Assembly (NCBI GenBank): GCA_965219235.1 | Contig: OZ244721.1 | Coordinates: 1,612,001 to 1,676,000, forward strand | Reading direction: 5' to 3' | DNA from: CBDHCC01 sp965219235 | GTDB taxonomy: Bacteria; Pseudomonadota; Alphaproteobacteria; Sphingomonadales; Sphingomonadaceae | DNA: 64,000 bases | Part shown: one piece after another, positions 45,456 to 54,621 of the stretch | How positions within the stretch are numbered: the stretch's first letter is position 1 | How the letters are laid out: each line of letters begins with the position of its first letter | Notes under the pieces: model-generated | Databases searched by the model: none | What the model saw: only the letters and a program-made list of their open reading frames with translations | Told to the model about the DNA's origin: nothing | Program-made: the position numbers and the translations under genes

Positions 45456-46301
45456 ATGGCGTCGATCCCCCAGGCTTCCCTGATCGGCCCGTCCGAGCCG
45501 CGTCACCCCGTCGTGCTCTCCGTTCCCCATGCCGGTCGCCGCTGGAGCGCGGCGATGCGCGCGGCCTGCCGCCACTCTCCCGACGCACTGCTGGCGCTGG
45601 AGGATCGCCACGCCGACCGGCTGGTGTCCGCGGCCGCGGCGGCGGGCTTCACCGCGCTGATGGCGCACGCGCCGCGCGCCTGGGTGGACCTCAACCGCGC
45701 GCCCGACGACCTGGACTGGCCGCGTCTCGCCGGAGAGCCGCCCCGGCCGGTCAGCGCGCGGGCGGCGGCGGGCATCGGCGTGGTGCCCGACCGCCTGGCG
45801 GGGCTCGGCTCCGTGTGGCGCACACCGCTGTCCCGCCGCGAGGTCGCCGCGCGCGTCGCCGCGGACCATGAGCCATGGCACCGCGCGCTGGCGGAGCTGA
45901 TCGACCGCGCGCAGGCGCGGTTCGGGGAGGTGGTGCTGCTCGATGTCCACTCCATGCCCGTGGCGGCCGGGCGACGGGCGGAGGTGGTGCTGGGCACGCG
46001 CGGCGGACGCAGCGTGGCGGGCGAGTGGGTCCACGCCGCCCGCCTGGCGCTCGCCGCGCGCGGCCGCCGGGTGGCCATCGACCAGCCCTATGCGGGCGCG
46101 CACATCGCCGAGCGGCATGGGCGTCCCTCCGCCGGTCGCCACGTCCTGCAGCTGGAGCTGTGCCGGTCGCTCTATCTCGACCGCGCCGCGCGCGAGCCGG
46201 GCGGGGGGCTGGAGCGCGCGGCGGGCGACGTCCTGGCGGTGGCGCGGGCACTGGCGGACCGGCTCTCGTCGCCGGCGTCGCTTCCGTTGGCGGCGGAATA
46301 A
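45456..46301 (+). CDS. N-formylglutamate amidohydrolase
   Basis: This 281-residue enzyme would release formate from N-formylglutamate, the last step of one histidine-degradation route. Metal and active-site motifs are VPHAGRRW, EDRHADRL, WVDLNRAPDDLD, LLDVHSMP, and DQPYAGAHIAERHG. ATG 45456 was chosen because MASIPQ precedes the conserved PVVLSVPHAG. No other hut genes lie nearby, and its pairing with cpdR is conserved for unknown reasons. Confidence 0.88.
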   Translation: MASIPQASLIGPSEPRHPVVLSVPHAGRRWSAAMRAACRHSPDALLALEDRHADRLVSAAAAAGFTALMAHAPRAWVDLNRAPDDLDWPRLAGEPPRPVSARAAAGIGVVPDRLAGLGSVWRTPLSRREVAARVAADHEPWHRALAELIDRAQARFGEVVLLDVHSMPVAAGRRAEVVLGTRGGRSVAGEWVHAARLALAARGRRVAIDQPYAGAHIAERHGRPSAGRHVLQLELCRSLYLDRAAREPGGGLERAAGDVLAVARALADRLSSPASLPLAAE

Positions 46302-46332
46302 AAAGACCATCCGCGCGTGATCGCGCGGATGG
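46300..46332 (-). terminator. Rho-independent terminator downstream of sapC
   Basis: CCATCCGCGCG-ATCA-CGCGCGGATGG is a perfect 11-bp stem. On the minus strand it is followed by TCTTTTTA. It lies about 170 bp past the sapC stop and overlaps the stop codon of the convergent amidohydrolase gene. Confidence 0.8.
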
Positions 46333-46504
46333 CCGTAGTTCAGGGAAGCGCGCCCGTCGGTGAGGACGAGCGCGAGCCGGGGAACAAAGGGGGGGAAATT
46401 CCCACGGCCAAGCACGATTTGGGGCGGCCGCGCGGGCTTTCAAGGGGTGCCTCGGCCATCGCCTCCATCGCGCGGAATTATTGTCCGTGCGGCGCTCTTG
46501 GGGG

Positions 46505-47359
46505 TCACTCCAGGCCGGGCGCGAGCTCGTTGGCGGGCATCGACAGCAAACCCTGATCCAACCCCTCCGGCGTCTTCTCCGCCCCCGGCTGTCCGGGCTC
46601 CAGCCCCGGCACCCGGCCGCTGTTGGCGGCGCGGTTGAAGACGACGGTGATCAGCGGCAGCGAGAACAGGTGGGCGTAGACCATGCCCAGGATGCCGTTG
46701 GCGTTCCACTTGCGCAGCTGGTCGCCGCGCATGTCGCGCAGCTTCTCCTCGTTCACCATGCGGAAGCCGCGATAGACGAAGGGCTGCTTGCCCGGCACCT
46801 CGATGGTCACCTCGCCATCCATCAGCAGGTCGGCCGTCTCCAGTTCGTCGACGAAGGCGGCGGTGCGGCCGGCGGACTGCTCGTACTGTTCGCAGAAGCT
46901 GAGGATCGCCTTCGTCGTGTCGCTGGGGTCCGAGCCGGCGAACAGCGCCTCGCCCTGGTCGCCGCCCTCGACCAGGCCATCGAAGCTCGGGTCCATGCAC
47001 AGCGACATCTGCTCGCTGTCGGCGCGCAGTCGGGCCAGCATGAAGGGGTAGCGGCGGATGTAGGCGGGGACGTAGATCTCGTTCGAGGAAAAGCGACCGT
47101 CCTCGTCCACGAACACGTTCACGCCCTCGTTGAGGCCGAACAGCGCGATCGGGACGGGGCGCTCGCCGACCGAGAAGACGATCGGGAAGTGGTGCTGCGC
47201 GGCCACGAACTCGTCGACGGTCAGCGGCACCGCGTGCACCGGCTTCAGGAACAGCGCGGAGTCCTGCGGCGCCAGGCGCCACTCGGCATGCTCGTCGGAC
47301 GAAAGCGGGACGAGGTCGTTGAACAGGACGGGCAGTTCGGCGGCGGGCGCGCTGGCCAT
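46505..47359 (-). CDS. SapC family protein
   Basis: This 284-residue protein is similar to SapC (PF07277), described with Campylobacter S-layer genes but widespread without S-layers. Typical stretches are FPIVFSVGERPVPIALFGL, NEIYVPAYIRRYPFML and the C-terminal LSLPLITVVFNRAA. GAAAGG precedes the ATG. It stands alone. The actual role in this group is unknown. Confidence 0.85.
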   Translation of the reverse strand: MASAPAAELPVLFNDLVPLSSDEHAEWRLAPQDSALFLKPVHAVPLTVDEFVAAQHHFPIVFSVGERPVPIALFGLNEGVNVFVDEDGRFSSNEIYVPAYIRRYPFMLARLRADSEQMSLCMDPSFDGLVEGGDQGEALFAGSDPSDTTKAILSFCEQYEQSAGRTAAFVDELETADLLMDGEVTIEVPGKQPFVYRGFRMVNEEKLRDMRGDQLRKWNANGILGMVYAHLFSLPLITVVFNRAANSGRVPGLEPGQPGAEKTPEGLDQGLLSMPANELAPGLE

Positions 47360-47528
47360 GAGGGCGGACCTTTCGGGTGGTGGATGTCTGGCCCGCGTGG
47401 TTACGGATGGGTGCGGCGGGAGGCAAGCTGGGGGTGGGTCGGACTGCCTCGCACTCTCGGTACGGACGGCGTTTTCCGTCGGCGATACCCTGTCGGACCG
47501 TCCGGTGCCGCCAGGCATGCGCCCCGGT

Positions 47529-48944
47529 TCACGGGTGCAGCTTGCCCGGATTGAGGATGCCGTCCGGGTCCAGCGCCACCTTGAGCTTCGACAGCACGGC
47601 GAGGCGCGTCGGATCGCCCAGGCGGGCGTGCTCCGCGCGCTTCATCCGCCCGATGCCGTGCTCGGCGGAGATCGAGCCGCCGGCCTCCGCGATGCGGTCG
47701 TGCGTCCACGCGGCGACGGCGTCGCCGTGCCGCTCCAGCCACACATCCGGCTCCGCGCCGGCCGGCGCGCGGACGTGCAGGTGGATGTTGCCGTCGCCCA
47801 GATGACCGAACCCGCTGACGGAGTGGCCCGGAAACGCCACCGGCGCCTCGTGTTCGACCGCCTCCAGAAAGTCGGGCAGCGCGTCCACCGGCACCGACAG
47901 GTCGAAGGCGAGGCCGGTCCCCCACGCCTTCTCCGCCGCCGACAGGGCGTCGCGGATCGCCCACAGCGCGTCCGCCTGCGCCTCCGACTGCGCCAGCACC
48001 GCCTCGGCGAGCCGGTCGTCCTCGGCCGCGAGCGCGGTGGCCAGCCGGTCGCGGACCCCCTCCTCGCCCGCCGCCTCGACCAGGACGTGCCACGGGTGAT
48101 CCGGGGCGACCGGCGGACGCGCGCCGGGCCGGTGGGTCAGCGAGGCGGCGAGCGTCGCGCGCGCGATCAACTCGAAGCCCTCCACCTGACCGGGCAGCCG
48201 CGCCTCCAGCGTGCGCAGCACGGCGAGCGCGTCGGCCGGGCTGGTCATCCCGAGCCACGCCACCGCGCGCTCGGCCGGGCGCGGCGCGAGGCGGAGCGTG
48301 GCGGCGGTGACGACGCCGAGCGTCCCCTCCCCTCCCACGAACAGGTGGGTGAGGTCCGGCCCGCGCGAGTCCTTGGCGAGCGGATCGAGCGTGGAGAGCA
48401 GGGCGCCGTCGGTCAGCACCACCTCCACCCCCAGCGTCAGCGCGCGCATGGTGCCGTGGCGCAGCACCTGGGTGCCGCCCGCCGCGGTCGACACCAGCCC
48501 GCCCACCGTCGCCGTGCCGCGCGCGCCCAGCGTCAGCGGAAAGCGCGCGCCGTGCGCCTCGGCCGCCGCGTGCAGCCGTTCGAGCACCAGCCCGGACTCC
48601 ACCGTCGCGCGGCGCGCGTCGATCGCGCGCACCCGGTCCAGGCGCCGCAGCGAGAGGATCAGCTCGTCGCCCCCGGCCGAGGGCGTGGCCCCGCCCACCA
48701 TCGAGCTGTTGCCGCCCTGCGGCACCAGCGCCACGCCATGGCGCGCGGCGATCCGCACGACCGAGCGGACCTCCTCGACGCTGGCCGGCTGCACCAGCGC
48801 GGCGGCGCGGCCGGTCCAGCGCCCGCGCCAGTCGGTCTCCCACGGCGCCAGGGCGTCGCGGTCGGTCACCACCAGCCGCTCGGCGTGCAACCCACGCAGC
48901 TCCGCCAGCGCCTGCTCCACTCCGCCGATCGCGCGCGCCTCCAT
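47529..48944 (-). CDS. FAD-linked oxidase, GlcD/D-lactate dehydrogenase type
   Basis: This 471-residue flavoprotein has a PCMH-type FAD domain (VPQGGNSSMVGGATPS near residue 75 and TLGARGTATVGGLVSTAAGG) and a C-terminal cap with GFGHLGDGNIHLHV and AEHGIGRMKR. It fits the D-2-hydroxyacid dehydrogenase group (D-lactate, glycolate or D-2-hydroxyglutarate). The substrate cannot be fixed. The start was set at 48944, where the family begins. Confidence 0.87.
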   Translation of the reverse strand: MEARAIGGVEQALAELRGLHAERLVVTDRDALAPWETDWRGRWTGRAAALVQPASVEEVRSVVRIAARHGVALVPQGGNSSMVGGATPSAGGDELILSLRRLDRVRAIDARRATVESGLVLERLHAAAEAHGARFPLTLGARGTATVGGLVSTAAGGTQVLRHGTMRALTLGVEVVLTDGALLSTLDPLAKDSRGPDLTHLFVGGEGTLGVVTAATLRLAPRPAERAVAWLGMTSPADALAVLRTLEARLPGQVEGFELIARATLAASLTHRPGARPPVAPDHPWHVLVEAAGEEGVRDRLATALAAEDDRLAEAVLAQSEAQADALWAIRDALSAAEKAWGTGLAFDLSVPVDALPDFLEAVEHEAPVAFPGHSVSGFGHLGDGNIHLHVRAPAGAEPDVWLERHGDAVAAWTHDRIAEAGGSISAEHGIGRMKRAEHARLGDPTRLAVLSKLKVALDPDGILNPGKLHP

Positions 48945-49036
48945 CCGTCCGGTGTCCGCCAAATTCACGGAAGGTTCAAGGCGGCGGCCGCAGGCAGGGG
49001 GCACGCCTCGCCACCGCCTCCGAGAGACCGCTGTCC

Positions 49037-49480
49037 ATGCCCGCACGTCCGTCCCCCCGCGCGCTGCCGGCGCTGGCGATCTCGCTGGCGCTCGCGGGTG
49101 CCGTGGGCGTGGCCGAGGCGCAGACGCGGGGCGGGATCGTGCTGCGCTCGCGCACCATCGTCCGGGTCGCCCCGCCCCGCGTGACGCAGGACGACCCGCG
49201 CCTGCGGTGGAAGGAGAGCAAGGCCGCCAAGTGCCAGCCGCTCGAGGACATCCGCGCCGCGCTCGGCACCGGCGATCGGCGTATGGACCTGCTGATGCGC
49301 AACGGCACCCGCCTGCGCGCGCGCTTCGACAAGCGCTGCCGGGCGGAGGAGTTCTATGCCGGCTTCTACGTCCGCCCGTCCCCGGACGGGATGCTGTGCG
49401 CCGACCGCGACACGGTGCGCGCGCGCAGCGGCATGACCTGCCGCATCGACAGGTTCCGCCGACTGACGCTGGACGACTGA
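49037..49480 (+). CDS. Secreted hypothetical protein with four cysteines
   Basis: This 147-residue protein has a signal peptide (residues 1-28, ...GVAEAQ). The mature part contains four Cys (KCQPLED, KRCRAEEF, LCADRD, TCRIDRF) that could form two disulfides. A GTGDRRMDLLMRNGTRLRARF core resembles a recurrent sphingomonad periplasmic protein. The function was not recognised. Confidence 0.7.
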   Translation: MPARPSPRALPALAISLALAGAVGVAEAQTRGGIVLRSRTIVRVAPPRVTQDDPRLRWKESKAAKCQPLEDIRAALGTGDRRMDLLMRNGTRLRARFDKRCRAEEFYAGFYVRPSPDGMLCADRDTVRARSGMTCRIDRFRRLTLDD

Positions 49481-49611
49481 ACCCCCCCGCGAAATCTTGA
49501 CAGCGGGCGGTCGGTGACGCAGGTCTGCGCGCCAGCGTGGCCGGGATCGCAGCCGTTCCCCCATCGCCTCCGGGCGCGCTCCACCATCGGACCCCACATG
49601 ATCGCGACCGC

Positions 49612-51231
49612 ATGACCTTCGCCGACCTCGGCCTGTCTCCCGACCTGCTCCGCGCGGTGGAGGAGGCCGGCTACACCGAGCCCACGCCGATCCAGGCGCA
49701 GGCGATCCCGTCCGTCCTGATGATGCGCGACCTGATCGGCGTCGCCCAGACCGGCACGGGCAAGACCGCCTCCTTCGTGCTGCCGATGATCGACGTGCTG
49801 GCGCAGGGACGCAGCCGGGCCCGGATGCCGCGCAGCCTGATCCTGGAGCCGACGCGCGAACTCGCCGCCCAGGTCGCCGAGAATTTCGAGAAATACGGCA
49901 AGTACCACAAGCTCTCGATGGCGCTCCTGATCGGCGGCGTGTCGATGGGCGATCAGGTCAAGGCGCTGGAGCGCGGCGTCGACGTGCTGATCGCCACGCC
50001 CGGCCGCCTGATGGACCTGTTCGATCGTGGCAAGATCCTGCTCACCGGCTGCGAGCTGCTGGTGATCGACGAGGCCGACCGGATGCTCGACATGGGCTTC
50101 ATCCCGGACATCGAGACGATCTGTTCCAAGCTGCCGGCCCAGCGCCAGACGCTGCTGTTCTCCGCCACCATGCCGCCGCCGATCAAGAAGCTGGCGGACA
50201 GGTTCCTGACCAATCCCAAGTCGATCGAGGTCGCGCGTCCCGCCACCGCCAACGTCAACATCCGCCAGTTCGTGGTGGAGACCACCGCACGCGGCAAGCG
50301 CGAGGCGCTCCGCCGGTTCCTCTCGACCGACGAGGTGACGAGCGCGTTGGTGTTCGCCAATCGCAAGACGACGGTGCGCGAGCTGAACAAGATGCTGCGT
50401 GCCCGCGGCTTCTCGTCGGGCGAGATCCACGGCGACATGGACCAGGGCAGCCGCATCCAGGAGCTGGATCGGTTCAAGGCGGGCGAGGTCACGATCCTCG
50501 TCGCCTCCGACGTCGCGGCGCGCGGGCTGGACGTGAAGGGGGTCAGCCACGTCTTCAACTACGACGCGCCGTGGCACCCGGACGACTACGTCCACCGCAT
50601 CGGCCGCACGGGCCGCGCGGGGGCGACGGGGGTGGCCTACACCTTCGCGACGCCCGAGGACGCGGAGAACATCGAGAATATCGAAAAGCTGACGAATCTG
50701 GCCATCGAGCGCTGGACGGGCGAGGGGGGCGCGCCCGCCGCCCGTGCCGACGCCCCGGCCGAGGACGCCGGCGAGGCGAAGGCGGAGACGACCCAGCGCC
50801 CACGCCGCTCGCGCCGCTCGGCCGGAGCGCAAGCCCGCGACGAGCGGCCCGGCGAGACACCGGCGCGCGCCCGGCCGCTCGCCGACCCGGTCGAGGAGAG
50901 CGCGGCCCACGGCCACGCCTCGCCGGCCGTCTCCGAGCCCCCCGGCTCCGACGACGAGACCCGGCCCGGTCGCCCGCGACGAGGCGGCCGCCGTCGCCGG
51001 GGCGGTGGCGTGAGCGACACTCCCGAAGCGCCGGCGAGCCAGCCGGATCGACCCCGGCGAGAGCCACGCGCCCGCTCCGGCGACCGCCCCCGCCGCGACG
51101 ATCGCCCGAGCCGCGACGACACCGCCGATGCCCGCCAATCCGACCGGGCGGACGAGCCGGAGCTGGCGCAGGACGCCTCGGCCGAATGGCACGGCCCCGT
51201 CCCCGGCTTCCTCTCCGCCACGCTGGGCTGA
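49612..51231 (+). CDS. DEAD-box RNA helicase, RhlE-like
   Basis: This 539-residue ATP-dependent RNA helicase has the Q motif (YTEPTPIQAQAIP), motif I (AQTGTGKTASF), PTRELA, TPGRLMD, DEAD (VIDEADRMLD), SAT (LFSATMP) and the second RecA domain ending HRIGRTGRAG. Residues from about 380 are a long Arg/Pro/Ala/Asp-rich low-complexity tail that probably binds RNA. ATG 49612 is set by the start of the Q-motif region. It is RhlE-like by motif and tail type. Confidence 0.9.
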   Translation: MTFADLGLSPDLLRAVEEAGYTEPTPIQAQAIPSVLMMRDLIGVAQTGTGKTASFVLPMIDVLAQGRSRARMPRSLILEPTRELAAQVAENFEKYGKYHKLSMALLIGGVSMGDQVKALERGVDVLIATPGRLMDLFDRGKILLTGCELLVIDEADRMLDMGFIPDIETICSKLPAQRQTLLFSATMPPPIKKLADRFLTNPKSIEVARPATANVNIRQFVVETTARGKREALRRFLSTDEVTSALVFANRKTTVRELNKMLRARGFSSGEIHGDMDQGSRIQELDRFKAGEVTILVASDVAARGLDVKGVSHVFNYDAPWHPDDYVHRIGRTGRAGATGVAYTFATPEDAENIENIEKLTNLAIERWTGEGGAPAARADAPAEDAGEAKAETTQRPRRSRRSAGAQARDERPGETPARARPLADPVEESAAHGHASPAVSEPPGSDDETRPGRPRRGGRRRRGGGVSDTPEAPASQPDRPRREPRARSGDRPRRDDRPSRDDTADARQSDRADEPELAQDASAEWHGPVPGFLSATLG

Positions 51232-51248
51232 CCACCGTGGTCGCGGGC

Positions 51249-51440
51249 GTGACCATCGGGGTGAAAAGCCCCTGCATCAACGTCTGCACGCTCGACGCGG
51301 ACACCGGCTGGTGCCTGGGCTGCGGGCGGACTTCGGCGGAGATTGCCGAATGGCCGAAGGGCGAGCCGGCGCGGCTGGCGGCGATTCGGCGGGAGCTGCC
51401 GGGGCGGATGGAGGAGTTGGGGGCGGCGGGGAAGGTGTGA
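51249..51440 (+). CDS. DUF1289 family protein
   Basis: This protein of about 63 residues has the DUF1289 cysteine pattern SPCINVCTLDADTGWCLGCG followed by RTSAEIAEW, probably a small metal-binding domain of unknown role. Only GTG starts are available (51237, 51249 or 51261); 51249 is a compromise. It follows the helicase gene closely and may be coupled to it. Confidence 0.75.
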   Translation: MTIGVKSPCINVCTLDADTGWCLGCGRTSAEIAEWPKGEPARLAAIRRELPGRMEELGAAGKV

Positions 51441-51500
51441 GCGGCTTGCGGGCGACGGCTGCCCGCATTACAACGTCATGCAGCAACAGGAGTTCGCATC

Positions 51501-51764
51501 ATGGCGGCCAATGCCCTCGTCCAGACCCGCATCGACGGGACCGTCAAGCGGGAGGCCGCGACCGTGCTGGCGGCCATGGGCCTGACGGTGTCCGACGCCG
51601 TGCGCCTGATGCTCACCCGCGTCGCCCACGACAAGGCGCTGCCGTTCGAGCCGCTGGTGCCCAACGAGGCGACGATCGCGGCCATGGCGCAAGCGCGCGC
51701 GGGTGGCCTGCCGAGCTTCGACAGCGTGGACGCGCTGATGGCCGACCTGAATGCGGACGATTGA
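51501..51764 (+). CDS. RelB/DinJ-type antitoxin, partner lost
   Basis: This 87-residue ribbon-helix-helix antitoxin (ALVQTRIDGTVKREAATVLA ... TVSDAVRLMLTRVAHDKALPF) is typical of RelB/DinJ. CAGGAG lies 8 bases before the ATG. The downstream toxin start overlaps its end, as in intact modules, but the toxin gene is cut short. The antitoxin may still repress its own promoter or act in trans. Confidence 0.85.
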   Translation: MAANALVQTRIDGTVKREAATVLAAMGLTVSDAVRLMLTRVAHDKALPFEPLVPNEATIAAMAQARAGGLPSFDSVDALMADLNADD

Positions 51765-51867
51765 ACGCACCGGGCAGTTCAAGCGCGATTACAAACGGGA
51801 GAAGAAGGGCCGGCACCGCGCCACCGCCTTCCGCCCGCTCGTCCTGAGTCTGTCGAAGGACGTTTGA
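51751..51867 (+). pseudogene. Truncated YafQ-like toxin
   Basis: Only 38 codons remain. Residues MRTIERTGQFKRDYKREKKG match the start of YafQ/RelE-type RNase toxins (normally about 90 residues). From codon 29 onward the sequence is that of a family C repeat, which supplies LVLSLSKDV and a stop. The catalytic C-terminal part is missing. The ATG lies within the antitoxin gene (14-bp overlap). Confidence 0.85.
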
Positions 51868-51974
51868 CCGCGCAGAAGGTTGGCAAAGAGACAGGCGGAT
51901 CAGAGATCGTCCGGCATCACCGAAAATCGGTCAACCAGCAGACGACGTCCTTCGACAGGCTCAGGACGAGCGGG
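51835..51974. repeat. Inverted repeat element, family C, in the toxin gene
   Basis: Arms of 28 bp at 51835-51862 (core CTCGTCCTGAGTCTGTCGAA) and 51947-51974 match with one mismatch and are 84 bp apart. The left arm truncates the YafQ-like gene. It is the same design as the element at 18023. A minimal CTCCCC-TGAA-GGGGAG hairpin of family A lies at 52044-52059. Confidence 0.88.
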
Positions 51975-52102
51975 GTGAGGATAGGCGAACAGCAGCATTG
52001 GACAGGCCGCTTGCGATCCGATTGCGGCCGTACGATCATCCCCCTCCCCTGAAGGGGAGAGGGACGGGAATGTCCGCTTCCCACCCCAAGCAGCCAATCT
52101 CC

Positions 52103-53236
52103 TCACCCACCACCTCCATACCGCCCCCGCATCCCCTCCGCGAACGCCCCCAGCCGCCCCTCCGAGATCGCCGCCCTCAACCCTGTCATCAGCTCCTGGT
52201 AGAACACCAGATTGTGCTCGGTCATCAGCATCGCGCCGAGCATCTCCTTGGCGCGGACGAGGTGGTGGACGTAGGCTCGGGTGAACCGCGCGCAGGTGCG
52301 GCAGCCGCAATCGGGGTCCAGTGGCGACTGGTCCTCGGCGAAGCGCGCGTTCCTCAGGTTCAGCGGCCCGTCCCGCGTGAACGCCTGCCCGTTGCGGCCC
52401 GACCGCGTGGGGAGCACGCAGTCGAACATGTCCACCCCGCGCTCCACCGCGCCCACCAGGTCGGTGGGCTTGCCCACGCCCATCAGATAGCGGGGCCGGT
52501 CGGCGGGCAGCTGGCCCGGCGCGAAGTCGAGCACTCCGAACATCGCCGCCTGCCCCTCCCCCACCGCCAGCCCGCCGATGGCGTAGCCGTCGAAGCCGAT
52601 CGCCTGGAGCGCGTCCGCCGACGCCGCGCGCAGCCCCTCGTCCAGCGCGCCCTGCTGGATGCCGAACAGCGCGGCGGTCTCCGCGTGGGCCTCCCCCCGG
52701 TCGAACTCGGCCCGGCTCCGCGCCGCCCAGCGCATGGAGCGCTCCATGGCGGCGGCTTGCGCCTCGCGCGTGGACGTCGTCGGCACCAGCTCGTCGAACG
52801 CCATCACGATGTCGGAGCCCAGCCGGCGCTGCACCTCGATCGAGCGTTCGGGCGTCAGCAGGTGGCGGCTGCCGTCCAGGTGGCTCGTGAAGGCGACTCC
52901 GTCCTCCGACCGTTCGGTCAGCTCGGCGAGGCTCATCACCTGATAGCCGCCGGAGTCGGTCAGGATCGGCCGCTCCCAGCCCATGAAGCGGTGCAGCCCG
53001 CCCAGCCGCTCGACCCGCTCGGCGCCCGGCCGCAGCATCAGGTGGTAGGTGTTGCCCAGCAGGATGTCCGCGCCGGTCGCGCGCACGGCATCCGGGTCCA
53101 TCGCCTTGACGGTCGCCGCCGTGCCGACCGGCATGAAGGCCGGTGTGCGCACCGTGCCCCGCGCCAGCTCCAGCGTGCCGGTGCGCGCGCGGCCGTCGGT
53201 GGCGGCGATGGTGAAGCGGAAACGGGGGCGGTCCAT
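52103..53236 (-). CDS. tgt: Queuine tRNA-ribosyltransferase
   Basis: This 377-residue TIM-barrel enzyme exchanges guanine-34 for preQ1 in tRNAs for Asp, Asn, His and Tyr. The catalytic Asp lies in LTDSGGYQVMS near residue 95 and the nucleophile Asp in MFDCVLPTRSGRNG. GIQQGALDEGLR is present. The zinc site is CGCRTC with a downstream His. Normal length. queA lies about 3 kb away on the same strand. Confidence 0.97.
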   Translation of the reverse strand: MDRPRFRFTIAATDGRARTGTLELARGTVRTPAFMPVGTAATVKAMDPDAVRATGADILLGNTYHLMLRPGAERVERLGGLHRFMGWERPILTDSGGYQVMSLAELTERSEDGVAFTSHLDGSRHLLTPERSIEVQRRLGSDIVMAFDELVPTTSTREAQAAAMERSMRWAARSRAEFDRGEAHAETAALFGIQQGALDEGLRAASADALQAIGFDGYAIGGLAVGEGQAAMFGVLDFAPGQLPADRPRYLMGVGKPTDLVGAVERGVDMFDCVLPTRSGRNGQAFTRDGPLNLRNARFAEDQSPLDPDCGCRTCARFTRAYVHHLVRAKEMLGAMLMTEHNLVFYQELMTGLRAAISEGRLGAFAEGMRGRYGGGG

Positions 53237-53313
53237 GGGCCTGGGCTCCTAAGTCCGATTGCGCGGCCGCGACAGAGGCGGCATGGGGAGGGTCGACCCC
53301 ACCGGAGCACTCG

Positions 53314-53646
53314 ATGCCGACCCTGACCCTCCACCGCCAGACCGCGCGCGCCGATCACGACGAGCCCTATCGCCTGCTGATCGACAACCAGGAGCATGGG
53401 GTCCTGGCCGACGGGGAGACGGTGTCGATCGAGCTGCCGGCCGCCGTCCACCGGGTGCAGCTGACCGACCGCAACGGCGCCTCGCCCGCCCTGGCGGTGT
53501 GCGTGGACCGCGACGTGCGGATGGCGTGCAAGTCGGGCGTGGACCTGAAGCCCAGCCGGGGGCTGTTCTTCTTCATGAGCGCGCTGACGTTCGGCCGGCA
53601 CCAGTGGATCAAATTGTGGGTCGAGGACGGCTCGCCCCACGCCTGA
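53314..53646 (+). CDS. Hypothetical protein
   Basis: This 110-residue protein is rich in beta strands (LTLHRQTARA ... YRLLIDNQEHGVLADGETVSIELP). A hydrophobic patch GLFFFMSALTF lies near residue 85. The pattern resembles small beta-sandwich proteins, but no family was recognised. GGGGAGGG upstream lies too far for certainty. It is divergent from tgt. Confidence 0.65.
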   Translation: MPTLTLHRQTARADHDEPYRLLIDNQEHGVLADGETVSIELPAAVHRVQLTDRNGASPALAVCVDRDVRMACKSGVDLKPSRGLFFFMSALTFGRHQWIKLWVEDGSPHA

Positions 53647-53711
53647 TCCGGTTCAGCGGGTCGTCAGCCGGGCGGCGATAGGCGGCGGCGACCCGATAGG
53701 AGGCCATCCCC

Positions 53712-54212
53712 ATGAAGTCCGCCACCCTCGTCCTGCCGCTCGCCGCCCTGGCGCTCCCCGCCGCCGCGGTGGCGCAGAGCGCGCGGCCCTGCATCTCCAC
53801 CGCCGAGAACGAGGCGGTGGTGGGCTACATCCTGCCCTCGCTGGTGACCAAGCTGTCGGCCCGGTGCGCCGCCGCCGCGCCCTATCTGCGGGGGAACGGC
53901 GCGCGGATCGCCGCCACGCTCCAGCCCAACTCGGAGGCGAGCTGGGCGACCGCGCGCGCCGCCGCCGAGCGGGTCGGCGGCCGCGCCATTCCGTCCGACG
54001 GCGCCGCGGGCGCGATCGCCAGGGCGGCGCTGGGTCCGGCGCTGGCGGACGGCATCGCGGGCGGCTTCGACCCGGCGAACTGCGCCACCGTCGACCGGCT
54101 GATGACCCAGCTCGCGCCGCTGCCGGCCCGGAACCTGGCCGCCGTGCTGGCGCTGTTCCTGGAGCTGGGGATCGCGGAGAACGACCGTGTGCCCTATCGC
54201 GTCTGCCGCTAG
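53712..54212 (+). CDS. Secreted hypothetical protein
   Basis: This 166-residue protein has a signal peptide (residues 1-22, ...AAVAQS) and an Ala-rich helical body with four Cys (RPCIST, ARCAAA, ANCATVDR, YRVCR). GGAGG lies upstream of the ATG. It precedes the DUF3147-like gene by 12 bp. The family was not recognised. Confidence 0.7.
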   Translation: MKSATLVLPLAALALPAAAVAQSARPCISTAENEAVVGYILPSLVTKLSARCAAAAPYLRGNGARIAATLQPNSEASWATARAAAERVGGRAIPSDGAAGAIARAALGPALADGIAGGFDPANCATVDRLMTQLAPLPARNLAAVLALFLELGIAENDRVPYRVCR

Positions 54213-54224
54213 GGGCGCGGGGCG

Positions 54225-54570
54225 ATGACGCTGCTGGTCCGCGCGATCCTGTCGGGGCTGCTGATCGCGGCCGCCTCGCTCATCGCCCGACGGCAACCGG
54301 CGGCGGGCGCGCTGATCGCCTCCCTGCCGCTGGTGTCGGTCACCGCGATGGTGGCTGTGGCGCGACGGGGCGGGCGACGCGGCGATCGCGCGCTTCGTCG
54401 GCGGGACGTTGTGGTACTTCCTGCCCTCCCTGCCGATGTTCGTGCTGATCCCGGCGATGCTGCGGGCGGGCACCGGCTTCTGGCCCGCGCTGGCCGCCGG
54501 CTGCGCGCTGACGGTGGCGCTCTACGCGCTCACCAGCTGGCTGCTCGCGCGCGCCGGGATGCCGCTCTAG
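54225..54570 (+). pseudogene. DUF3147-like membrane protein, frameshifted
   Basis: The first 42 codons encode MTLLVRAILSGLLIAAASLI ... LPLVSVTAMV, the N-terminal membrane segments of a DUF3147 protein. From about 54355 the continuation lies in another frame: LWRDGAGDAAIARFVGGTLW, FLPSLPMFVLIPAM and ALTSWLLARAGMPL, ending in TAG 54568-54570. The break is near ATGGTGGCTGTGGCG (54348-54362), where two bases appear missing or one added. It is either a recent mutation or a sequencing error. Confidence 0.75.
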
Positions 54571-54621
54571 CGGAGCGGCCGCCCGCACCCCACCTCGGCA
54601 GCTCACTCCGGGAGAGCGACG

